The notes under the pieces were generated by a model. The model had not been told where the DNA came from, did not search any database, and saw nothing but the letters and a program-made list of their open reading frames with translations. Source: Trichoplax adhaerens (lineage: Eukaryota > Placozoa > Uniplacotomia > Trichoplacea > Trichoplacidae). From it: DNA of 64,000 nt. Of this stretch, positions 39,901-54,311 are shown in pieces. A program made the translations under genes and the position numbers. Positions within the stretch are counted from its first letter, which is position 1, and every line of letters begins with the position of its first letter. The stretch spans positions 1,449,207 through 1,513,206 of the forward strand of contig NW_002060956.1 in the NCBI RefSeq assembly GCF_000150275.1. The letters are read 5' to 3'.

Positions 39901-42900
39901 CTAAGTATGATAAATATGAAATAAGTAAATAATAGACGATGTTATTAGACTGTTAGAAATGATCAAATACGTATGTTATAGTGAACAAACCCAGGAAATT
40001 GCGCGTATTAAGAGAGTTGAAAGTTTTGGACGCTTTAATAACTTAAAATACTCATGAACAGCGTACATACGTAGTTCCATATCAGATTGCTCATCTTCTG
40101 TCCCTAGAAGGTATTTAATACAAAATTTTAAATAAGATTTACACGTTATATAAGTAATTATTAATAATCTATCGCAGTTTGAAGTAATAAGCCAATTACA
40201 AACCTTCTGCAATTAAACGAAGGAGATTATCGACCATAGTAACAGGTACACAGTCTTTTCCTAGTTCAAATATACTATTCATTGTTTTGATATACCAGAA
40301 GCTATCAGGAGCAAATTTTTCAGCAAGCTGACAGATTCTGGAAACCAAATCAGACTTAAAATAGTTGTCTTCGCTAGATTGCAGATACTTAATCAATTTT
40401 TCGGTAATAAATACGATGTTTTTGGGGTTAATCATTCGGCATAGCAGATCCAAAGTCTTAAAAATTTTTGCATCCATAGTTTAGGATCGTTAGAATTGTT
40501 ACGAAACGTTACAAATGATGCAGTAGGATACAGTTACTTACCTTTCGACGTAATGTTTCATCAGGATCGTCTAAACAATCCACTACTGTCATCTGATGCT
40601 CGACGGCAAACAATGGGTTAACTTGAACAATCGATGATAAACCTTTAATCCCTAAAATACCATTTAATACGATAATATTGGAAAATAATAAGGAAACTAT
40701 AAAGCCTTAGCCGATTATAAATGGAACACATTAGACATTTTTAAGTTACAGTTCTACCTATATAACGCAAATTGTTATTTTCTGAAGACAAAAATTTTGA
40801 TATCCTATCTGCAGCCTTCTCCAGTAGTTTTATGTTTGGGTATATTGTTGTAGCTGTCTGAACCACCTCATAAATGATAGCTGAAACAAATATTTTAATT
40901 CTTTTATCTTACACTATTACACCAAGACATTTACCAAAGTGACTCGATCCAAAGTGAACTTACAATATTCAATTAAACAATTTGGATTTGCTATCGATGC
41001 TAAGGTGTCTATAATAACGGGATATATTTTTTGACTGCAATTAAAATCGTCCATTCCTAAATACGCTAATAGCCGTAAGAGTTTTATCTGCAACCATGGC
41101 ATAGATATTCCACGATAATTTAGATCGGACGGTGGCTTATGAGCTAAAAGCTGACGCTGGATGCTTACAAATCTGTCAATTAAGGGTTTTAAAGGTGCGG
41201 GATCTTCCTGTGTAGTCATATTTAACAATTTTAATAGAATTCAGACCTTTACCAAACATTATAATATGAAAATTAATAAAACAAGACCAAAGGGTTTGAT
41301 GGTACCTTGGCTAGGCACAGGTAAGCGGTTATGACCGCCGTAAGAACGCTAAAATCAGAGTCGAATAATATTTCTTGAAGTTTACTCGCAAGATTAGCGG
41401 ATTCCGCAGATAAATGATGAAATTTAAGTAAGGCAATAACAGCTCTTTTCCTTACAGCTTCTCTGTGAAATATAAAATTATAATCAAAAAGAGAAATTTT
41501 TAAAATATACAGTAAAGCTAGTATTAAGTTATGAGTCTGGTAAATGACTACCTCGTATGATTAATTTTCTTTTCGACAATTTGAATTACGGCAGGCATTG
41601 TTTCAATATTAATTAGCATAGCAACGGTCGATAACGCCATACAGTTCTCAACAAAATTAGTACTATTCAAGTCCTATTGAGATCATTACGCGTAAAATAA
41701 ATAACTGATACTAAATTAATAAATGTAGTATTCAAAACAGGCAAACCTTTTGCAGCGTATTAATCAATAGAACCAGTAGATTATGATCTTCACTTAAAAG
41801 ACATGATGCAGCCAAGTAGCCTTAATAAGATAACATTCTTTTGGTAAGATGTCAAATTGACAAATACTGTATAGATATATTTATATACGTAATGTTATCA
41901 ATCATGTAAAATATATCGTAGTTACAGTAAGATATTCATGAAAGCTTTCAGTGAAGAATTTTAAGATAGAAGTAATTAAAAAAGCAGGCATACGTGGCGG
42001 ATTGTGTGATGAAACTGCACATAGCACTAGAATTAGTGAGGTGTAATGTGTGAATGAAGTCGAATATTTATCTGGCAATACTGTATTCTACTTTTTCAAC
42101 TAAATGTACATATTGTAACATATCCACAGTGAGGTCAATATTACGAACCGATTCGTTTTTCTTTCATGGAATTCTGTTGCGTAAATTTGATGGCATGAAT
42201 ATCAGCAAAGGAGACATTGTAATGATGTGTTGTCATAAAGATGATTTCGACCAGGAAATCTTTCATTTCGCCCTGACGGAAATATTTACATCAATTACTT
42301 TTGCTAGCAGTGAAATAATTGTACGCGTATAACACGGAATGCGCATTATATACAGTACTATGAATTATGTATTCTTTCTGCATGAGATAGCCCCTACAAC
42401 ATACGTTATATACCTTAAAGCACTATCATTAATTCTATAACTTACAACTACATAGATAATATTAGTTTGTATCTATAATTGTTTTCATTTACGGTAAAAC
42501 TATACGTACATAACATATTCCTCTCGTGGACTAATGGATATTTGCGAACAAGAACTGGCATTAGCTGTAGTAGCTAATTGTAATACAAATTACGCATACA
42601 TTGGAGAACGTTGACAAGATGCAAACAGTTACAAACCTTAATTATAGGTTACTTATGTAATTATCTTATACTAGGTAAAGAAATAATGAATACAATCTGT
42701 ACAGTATAATACGATCTAGCATAAACCCTTACAAATTGTAAGCAAATTTCTAGACATGATAAGAGTTCCTTTTAAAATTTTATTTTTAATATTTGTATAG
42801 CAATCCATAGACTTACTGAAGAAATATTTGGTGATTGCATTCGTTCCTTTAGCAATTCGATCTCTGCACATAATATTTTATCTTCTTGCTGTACATGAAA

Positions 42901-44179
42901 ACATAAATAACCACTAAGTGCAGCTTGGATATAGTGTGTAATGAAATAGCTTTAGATGTTATAGCATGAAAAAAATATGTGGTGGCCAACGATAGTATGA
43001 CAGAATTGTTTAGTAGAGCTAAATATCAAGAAGTTTTAGCACGAAATAACAAGATCAGCAAAGTGAAAGTAATATACTCTAATCAATCTTGCAAGTTTAA
43101 GCACATAGTAAAGACACTACGCATTTAATCATGAGACGTATCTATTAAGCTGATTGTAATAAAAAGAGCCAGAGATAGGGAACAAGCAATAATGGAGATG
43201 GATATATAGCACGCATTTATGTGCAATCTATAGGTCGAATTATTTGTTATAACAAGTTCTTGTGGAGTCTACTAAGTTAATGGCTTTGATGTCTATTTGT
43301 TTAAATTGAACGTGAATACTATATGTAAACAATATCTATTGCGTACTCTACCCTAATCTACGAATTATTATTTCTATGACAGGCATGATGATTTCGGAAA
43401 CTCTACGCGTAGAATCTCTATCTAAAACAATTGATTTCCAATTCCATCTACGGTCATACTGAACAACACTTGCAACTATAGACGACACTATTTACTGACC
43501 TATCTGTATCGCTATTGCAGAGTATGTAGCAAAGAAGTTACCATTGCGATTTGGAGTGTGTACGCGTATTGCAAAGTGTAGCAGGGTCGTCAAAATAGTG
43601 CTGTACTTCAACACATAACATTAAAACATATTAAGGTGGGAGAGCTCTAGACTTACTTAGCCTGTTCAATTATCATTGAGACACTAACATCCAAAGTTAG
43701 GCCTGGAAATATTAAATAGCATGAATATCTGCAGAGCACTGCAGCTAAGATTAGGGTTAGGGCACGATCGCCAACTGTATTAGTATGAGTGAGCTACCGA
43801 CATCTTGAAGCTTGATTAACTATCATCGAAATATCGACGTCTAAAGTCGGATCAGATCGAAAACAATTTAAATACGGTAGATGCAAACAGAAAACTATTG
43901 GTTGCTATTATGCTCCAATGGTATGAGTAAGCTGCCAAGTTATAATCGTTCTAGCTGATTTATTATTATTGAAGTATTGGCGTCTACCATTAGATCTTCA
44001 TTGAAAGCATCAAGGAATAACGTCAATGGCAGTAGAGAATTGTCACTTACCTGCCTGGATTTGACATCGAGAAGTTTATTTACCAGAGACTGAAGACTTT
44101 TAACAACTGATAAATGTGCTTTGTGATAGTAATGATCGAGTGATAAACCTAGAACTTTATCCAGAGCTCGTTCAGCCAT
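36923..44179 (-). CDS. AP4E1: AP-4 complex subunit epsilon (AP4E1), about 21 exons, about 1,115 aa
   Basis: AP4E1 is the large subunit of the AP-4 adaptor coat, which sorts cargo such as ATG9 from the trans-Golgi. Exons in order are 44179-44051 (start MAERALDKV), 42888-42817, 42272-42149 (SFADIHAIKFTQQNSMKEKR), 41820-41747, 41673-41552, 41450-41306, 41207-40964 (MPWLQIKLLRLLAYLG), 40880-40758, 40651-40542, 40456-40204 (ICQLAEKFAPDSFWYIKTMN), 40103-39991, 39900-39586, 39477-39191, 39105-39030, 38771-38256 (ASALFVGFDSDDI), 38146-38021 (MKVWKEDAFIIVLAI, ear start), 37912-37847, 37734-37654, an unresolved ear exon near 37420-37480 (SQIQISVMQ), 37389-37232 (RPLNLSTAAFEQRW) and 37089-36923, ending with TAA. 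Armadillo-type trunk, acidic hinge and ear follow the family order; human AP4E1 has 1,137 residues. The join 41552/41450 works only if four residues of the usual sequence are lost. Confidence 0.94.
42889..44050 (-). repeat. AP4E1 intron 1, with three diverged tandem copies (43630-44030)
   Basis: The block ATTATCATTGAGACACTAAC-ATCCAAAGTTAGG (43668) recurs as ACTATCATCGAAATATCGAC-GTCTAAAGTCGG (43818) and ATTATTATTGAAGTATTGGC-GTCTACCATTAG (43960), a period of about 145 bases. Nearby GAGTGAGCTACC/GAGTAAGCTGCC segments repeat too. The array touches the 3' flank of exon 1. Two TTAGGG units stand at 43751-43762. Confidence 0.7.
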
Positions 44180-45107
44180 AATTATAATCCAACTTATTTA
44201 CCATCCAACTAGCCCTCAATCACTGTTCAATTTGACGAAGTCTCAACTTGAGCGTAGTACTAGTATTTCTATGACGACAGAACAAGTCCGCCTTGTCCGT
44301 CCGTTACGATAGTGTACAAGCTCAGTCTAATGGAGGATATAGTATCAGCCAGCTAGATACAATACAGCTCAGTGTATAACATCATAATTCCTTCGAAATT
44401 TGATAGGATAACTTGATATTCTAATTCTTGAATTCAATAGTTAAGGGGGATATCGGAATACTTGGATAAGTTATCATTGCTCATTCATTTGTAGTAAGTA
44501 CTTATAATATGATGACTTGTATGTAGTCTTATAATACCGTACATGATTATATTGTAAAAGGTGGACTGATAATTTATTGTATATACATGCATATGTTGTA
44601 ACGTAAACGATAGCTATAATAGTTAGTAATTAGATGTATATGTAAAATGTCACGACGCACAAAAGCAAAAGGTGTAAGCTGGAATATCTATAAATACCCA
44701 GCATTTTTAATAAGAAAGTTAGTTACAAATCTTACTCGCGGAGTAAAACTCATTGCTTAAAAACATAACAATTTCAAATTAACATGATTGACTTTTAAAA
44801 CTAAACTGATAGATATACGTATATATATATTTATCTGCGTGTGGGTACTTCGCTTGTAATATATCAATATTTATCATTTCCTTGAATTTTAACTTGACGG
44901 CAGTAAATTTAAAGTGTAATCCATTGCTAATGGTTTAAATAATTGATAATTTCTTAGCTTTTCCGAGATGTGAGTTATTAAACGTATTGATAAACAATAT
45001 TTTCATGGTAAAATAGATAAAGCTAGCAATGATTTCTTCTTAATACAGACTACAGTATTTTGAATAATTTGATTGATTTTAAAAACGATAGGATAGGTAT
45101 TATCAGG
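44180..45107. other. AP4E1 upstream region, no gene recognised
   Basis: This is the stretch between the AP4E1 start codon (minus strand) and a foldback element. It presumably contains the AP4E1 promoter. No supported exon. Confidence 0.4.
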
Positions 45108-45397
45108 GACTATTAAAAAGAAAGAGACGGGGCAGGAAACGACCACAGTGCAAAATGATGTGGAAGCTTATCACTTTTTCGGTCATTCTACTATACGCTA
45201 CTGATGAAGCCGTATACCATACTGCACAAACTGACTTAGCAGGCTAATAGCAGCTAATTTGGATATCAATTGCAGACAGTATAGTATATGGATACAGGCA
45301 TACGATACAGTCGAAATGATCAGTCACATAATCAGCTTCCACATTATTAGTATAGTGAACAACAGCTTCCTGTCCCGTCTCTTTCTTTTTAATAGTC
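45108..45397. repeat. Foldback inverted repeat of about 290 bp
   Basis: The 31 bases from 45108 (GACTATTAAAAAGAAAGAGA and on to CAGGAA) occur inverted at 45367-45397 with one mismatch. A second inner block (AATGATGTGGAAGCTT at 45154 versus inverted AATAATGTGGAAGCTG at 45333-45348) extends the arms to about 62 bases around a loop of about 163 bases. The arms read as similar peptide-like frames (IKKKETGQE), so it may be an inverted duplication of a coding or transposon fragment. No target-site duplication was identified. Confidence 0.85.
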
Positions 45398-45844
45398 TCT
45401 AGCAGTATTAGTCCACGTATAATGACGATTTTCATTCATTCGATTATTTTGAAAGTGAATTGCTCTACAATAAAAAACAGCATCTTCCCATAGTCCAAAT
45501 TTTACAAGAAGAATACTGCTCAATATAATAATAATTAGGCACTTCACCAATGAAGGAAAAATCGCAAATTATGAAGATACGCGTATTCAAATGTGCCTTC
45601 AAAAAGTCAAACTATCGTTTTGAAGCACGAGAGATGTTCTACCGCGTACTGCATCACAATTAGCGGTTTGATACCGTATCCTCGATTAGACCAGCATGAA
45701 TTAATGTTATGTATATCCACATTCCATAGTACTGTAGTTAAATGGAGTGAAAACGCAACCCGAACCCGATCAAATAGTTCATTTTCTAACCCCAAAATGA
45801 GTGCAATCGCTCTCTATATCGCTACAGAAATTCTTAAGGACACT

Positions 45845-45875
45845 GGCATACTGTACTGTACAGTACTGTATTTAG
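45845..45875. repeat. GTAC-palindrome cluster upstream of the selenoprotein gene
   Basis: GCATACTGTACTGTACAGTA followed by CTGTATTTAG forms a tight palindromic run about 235 bases upstream of the start codon at 46107. Confidence 0.75.
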
Positions 45876-45909
45876 CGGTCCCTAGCTCAATATTGTAGTA
45901 TTTCCCAAC

Positions 45910-45957
45910 CACGTGATCTGCTATATATAGTCTTGTGATCACAATAATGATCACAAG
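45910..45957 (+). promoter_or_regulatory. Putative promoter: E-box, TATA-like box and perfect 10-bp inverted repeat
   Basis: Within 50 bases lie CACGTG (45910-45915), the canonical E-box of bHLH-zip factors; TATATATA (45922-45929); and CTTGTGATCA-caataa-TGATCACAAG (45932-45957), a perfect 10-base inverted repeat with a 6-base spacer. The selenoprotein ATG is 150 bases downstream, so this is a plausible promoter. Function is inferred from position only. Confidence 0.5.
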
Positions 45958-46106
45958 GCCGTATAGAAACTGGCCACCTCAATCATTCTGTAGTTGTTAA
46001 AAGCATCATAAGCCGTAAAGACTTTGTCCGACTGCCATCGCAACATCATACGACGTGTAAGAGTATATTCTAATCCTTCGTCAAGTCTTTCGATCGATCA
46101 ATCAAT

Positions 46107-47816
46107 ATGAGTGCCAAAGTTCACGTAGAATACTGGTAAGGAATGTCACGATAATACTGTACGACGGTAGTGTATTGAATTTCGAATAGATGTCGTTAGA
46201 AATTATTCTAGTCTTCCTGTACTGTTGATCCTATCTAGGATTAATGGTGATTTCTTGAGCAGCAATTAGACGTGACAGTAGTAGCCTTTCATGAGATAGA
46301 TTTTAATAAGTTATGATAATTAGTTTTAGCTATGATACACTGTTTATGAGGAATTCTTTACTTGTGTAAGTTACTACCTCTACAGTATGCAAGTAAGCCC
46401 GGACGCTCGTGCAATGAATTCCACGGTTCAATTCTTTAAATGAACAGGGCTTTTCAGAATAGTCACTTTCAAAATACAACATCATCATCGTCATTCTAAT
46501 TCGTCAAGTCTTTACTATCCTGAGGGTCTCTTATCTCTAGTGAGTATCGGTACGCGTTTTATTGATTGCGATCACTTTGATTCGCTTGCCTTGTGAATAA
46601 CAGCCAGATCATAAAAGTGTTACGATAGTACGGTACCGGCTATAAATAGTTAATTTATAAGATATAATAATTAATTAGCCGTAGAGAATAACTATTTTCT
46701 TCTTATTATTATTGTACTTAGTAATTACTCTTCCTCATCATAACAGTACAGTATATGCACAGTATACAGTATATTCGTTCGGTACCATGCCATGCAGTGA
46801 GACAATGACGAAGTATTTTTTACGATATCATCGTGATATATTATTATGGCACTGTACTGTTTAATGTGATGAAATAAGAGATCCTGAAAATAACTTGCAC
46901 ATTATCCGTATCATTTTATTTATACTGTATATATGAGTACAGTAGAGTGGATGGTTTTATTGCTGATGGAAATAACACTGTGCTGCAATACTTTGAAGCG
47001 GCAATTTCGTTCGTGATCATTTATACTATAGTGACTAAATATTAAAATTATATACATACGAGTATACATGTGATCGCGAATAGTAAAATACAATATTATA
47101 GTAATTTAAATTTCATTCCAATACCGAATAAACTCATAGCTATTGTCAACATCTCTCATAGTGGCAGCTGAGGCTATGTCGGCCGATACAGAGACCTCGC
47201 TAGGGATCTAAAGGCCACAATACCTAACCTCCTTGTTGAAGGAGAAACTGGTAGATCTTGTAAGTCTATAACACGTGTACACGTATAAACATGCGCTACT
47301 TAATTTACTCATATTTCAATATATAACTTGTACATATACTCGTATGTACACTACTTCTTATTATGGTTACTTCTGACAAATAACAACTCAATCTTTTCGC
47401 AGCGAGTTTCGAGGTCACAGTTGACGGAAACGTAATTTTCTCGAAGCTGGAATCGAAAGGATTTCCTGTCCATGAAGAGGTGTGTACAGTACATTGATAA
47501 CATTATACGTGATAGACGCGTGCTTACTGTAGTAAGTAATATCCTCTTCAGGAAATAAATGCAATATTACCTTCTAGGATTATGTCACTTTATATGGTAA
47601 ATGTTAATGAATTAGATTATATTTTCCGCAATTGTATCACTATTAATGTACGGTATGTATACAATAATGCCATAAACATTGATACACTTTAAAACTTTGT
47701 TAACAACACGATTTTTGGGGATTATGCAGATCATCAAAGCGGTTCAAAAATACATAAGTAGCAAAGATGTGATGAAAGTAACTGACGTTCAAAAAGAGTC
47801 TTGCAATATTTTGTAA
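46107..47816 (+). CDS. MIEN1: SelW/MIEN1-family selenoprotein with in-frame UGA (Sec) and CaaX tail, 96 aa
   Basis: Exons are 46107-46135, 47162-47259, 47403-47479 and 47730-47816. Phases close to 97 codons if the TGA at 47169-47171 is read as selenocysteine. The redox motif is C10-G-S-U13 in VEYCGSUGYVGRY, at the position where SelW has CxxU and human MIEN1 has CxxC. Next come FEVTVDGNVIFSKLESKGFP (compare [20 protein letters not shown] in MIEN1), a helix EEIIKAVQKYIS and the end CNIL, a CaaX prenylation box as in MIEN1. Family fold: thioredoxin-like Rdx. The role is probably membrane-anchored thiol/selenol redox signalling, by analogy. The UGA is not an ordinary stop, because homology continues for three exons beyond it and a SECIS lies 3'. 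Reading it as a normal gene would leave a 12-residue peptide. Confidence 0.94.
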
Positions 47817-47893
47817 ATTGCTACACCAAGGATTCCTTATCTTCGTACCAGTTAATGAACTTTATTACCCTTGTATGTTACGTATGCATGCTA

Positions 47894-47966
47894 TAAATAT
47901 CCATGATGATATAATTTGAAAGTGGTGTAAGATACCTCAAATTAATATCTGAATTTACTATATTTA
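47894..47966 (+). ncRNA. SECIS element in the 3' UTR of the selenoprotein gene
   Basis: The element starts 78 bases after the stop. Helix I is TAAATAT (47894-47900) with ATATTTA (47960-47966). The SECIS core is ATGA at 47903-47906 opposite TGAA at 47950-47953, giving the tandem sheared G-A pairs. Helix II pairs GATATAATTTGA (47908-47919) with TCAAATTAATATC (47937-47949), 12 base pairs with one bulged A. The conserved AA is at 47919-47920, exactly 12 bases after ATGA, at the 5' side of the apical loop. This matches the eukaryotic SECIS consensus recognised by SBP2 and recruits Sec-tRNA to the UGA at 47169. Confidence 0.9.
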
Positions 47967-47974
47967 CAGTCTGC

Positions 47975-49280
47975 AACTACGTTACACTACAGGTATAAAG
48001 TTCATCTATACACAAATTAAGTTAGCTCTTCGATTTTTTGCCTTATACATTACTATAGCATCTATTATTTATGTTAAGCTAAAGATTATTACGTTTTCTA
48101 GACTTGGTGAACATTGCCGGTACTGACGTTGCTTCAGTATCACGAAACCATTACAGCTTTGTAAACGTGATAGTTCTGTTGACACGATAGGAAATATGTA
48201 GTGATATTACTGATTACTATTACCAGTTTTAATTTCCGTAGTATTTCTTAAGGAATATTAAAGGCAAATTGCTATTAAAATTCAAATCGATGTTATGTAA
48301 TGATATTTTAAGCTTCAATATCTCGATTTTGTATATAATTATTACCATTGACAAGTATAGTATTTCAACATGAAAGCTAGGAATAGGAGATCAACTGGCA
48401 TTTACTGTGTACTGTACCGTAGGAGTATACAGTAAGACAAGAGCATTCCGAGGCTGTTGCAGAAACCCTGTACCTGAATGATTTATCACATTTACAAGTT
48501 GTACTATTCAACAGTACAGAACTTGCTTTATTCAAACACTAATTACGGTAGTATATTAGGCGCCTCTCGCCAGCAAATGAAATGTATCAAGGTCTGATTG
48601 AATTAATTAATTAATTAAGTAATCTTTGCTGCACCAGCAGCAGGATAAGTAGCAGTGTACTGTACAGTGTACAGTACCATGGACCAGCAAAAGAAAGCCT
48701 CAATTGCTGAAAGGTTTTTCTTTAAAAGTCCCTAAGGACAGTAGATACTGTACTGTACTCTGGCACATATGATATTATACACAATATATAGAGTTCAAAT
48801 ACGTTAATGCTCTATTCTGGGCGACTTGCGTCGAGTTTTGAAAAGGATTTGACCAAATACTGTATGTCTAGTTCTTGATTGGACGTTGGGTTTTCGCTGC
48901 CTATGTAAACGTACCATAAATTGTATTATGCCGTCTACGATTGTAGGCTTGCTAATAGCTTATAGCAAGTTAAAAGCTTGGAACCTGACTATGGAATATT
49001 TATGTTTAATGCACTGTCGACTGAGTGCCGAGTGTGCGGATTCGGCTAGTATCGCACCACACCGGACCCAGTTTACGCTGCTTATGATGTTGGGAGTCCG
49101 TGCGTGTGTTTGAATATACTTTACTGTACTAGCATGTACTGTAAAATGGCGATTTTACAAGAATAACGGTACACCATAAATGGTGAAAAAACATTTTCAA
49201 CATGTAATTGACCAAAAAGTTGCAACAGCATGCCCAAGAGAGCTTACTGTTTCCACATACAGTATAAAAAATTGACTTAA
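47975..49280. other. Intergenic, GTAC words increasing toward the right
   Basis: No supported gene. The open frame at 48886-49113 has no family resemblance. GTAC palindromes cluster at 48655-48680 (GTACTGTACAGTGTACAGTA) and near 48745-48760. Confidence 0.4.
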
Positions 49281-49289
49281 TTTCGTCAA

Positions 49290-49885
49290 AAATGCCCGCA
49301 TACTGTACAGTACAGTACAGTATAATGTACTGTACTGTACAGTATGTGCTGATTCATCGGATTGGAAAAGGATCGCACTGCACAGTGTACAGTATGTTTG
49401 TGCGCAGTGCACATTTTACCGTACTGTACTGTACAGTACAGTACAGTACAGTACGCTACAGCTCGATCAAGAGCGCAACCCAAGAAAAGATTGTGGAAAA
49501 CAGGCGTTGTACTGTACTGTACACTGTAATGTACAGTACTATACACTCACGTGACGTACTGTACAGTATTGTACTGACCACTGTGACACGTGCACACGAA
49601 CACGACTCTGCCTTACTGAAAGTGAGAGATCAAGTCAGTAACTGTACTGTACTGTACGCTATGGAATAGGGTTTTGTAGAGAAATGGACAGTAGAAGTAC
49701 TGTACGCTGCATCGTACTGTACTGTAGAGGTCCAAAAAAGGGGGGAAAAACCATGGCACTGTACAGTACGCTGTACTGTACTGTACTGTGTACACGTGTA
49801 CTGTACTGTACCACCGACTACAGTACAGTACCACAAATTTCCAAGGACTGTCTGAAATGTACTGTATAGCACTGTACAATAAGTT
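49290..49885. repeat. Densest GTAC-palindrome island, upstream of KAT5
   Basis: About 600 bases are packed with TACTG and CAGTA units, for example CTGTACAGTACAGTACAGTA at 49305 and TACTGTACTGTACAGTACAG at 49421, in both orientations. The unit has period 5 and is self-complementary, so long stretches can fold on themselves. The unit generates overlapping open frames on both strands with the peptide pattern YCTVQYSTV; none is a gene. The KAT5 start codon lies 500 bases downstream. Confidence 0.92.
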
Positions 49886-50387
49886 TAGTCCGTGGATACT
49901 GCCATCAGCGGGTGAAGCGGTATTCGACTGTCGCTTGCATCGTGGAAGTTTGCTTCAATGTGGTGTACTACTACTATACTGTATACTACTGTGTAGTAAT
50001 TAGCATAGAATAGCACACGGTATAACGTAGCCTGACGCCAACGCAGACACTAAGCACTCCGGTGCCGTACAGCAGCGTAGTAACGGCTTATTATTGTTCC
50101 TAAATTGACTTTTCTCGACGAATTTGAATTTTTTGGGGGACTCTTACTCAATGTAGAAATCTTTCTATTCCATCTTATTATAAACAGTAGTAAAAGGTGA
50201 TCTAATTTTACTACGTTGATATCATTGTTGAAGCCTGAGTATGATTTCTAAATTACTTTAGCATCAAATTAATGTCTTTATGTTCTTCTTACATGCAGAA
50301 GAAAAAAACCCTGTGAATGTGACAAACTAGCTTGACGCGTGCGCAACACTAAATTACAGAAGCTGCTATTAACTGTAAATTAAAACG

Positions 50388-54311
<3,924 letters not shown>

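Noticed and set aside
42054-42332. 92-codon plus-strand frame
   Set aside because: Antisense to an AP4E1 exon at 42149-42272 on the minus strand.
43751-43762. TTAGGGTTAGGG telomere-like motif
   Set aside because: Only two units; too short to be a telomeric or interstitial array, and a similar two-unit match occurs near 58212.
47162-47171. TGA at 47169 as a true stop or pseudogene lesion
   Set aside because: It falls exactly at the Sec position of the family, the downstream exons stay in phase and homologous, and a SECIS follows.
48886-49113. 75-codon frame
   Set aside because: No homology or splice context; close to a GTAC-rich region.
49286-50003. Several overlapping frames on both strands rich in YCTVQYSTV
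   Set aside because: Artefacts of the period-5 TACTG/CAGTA units, which lack stops in some frames.
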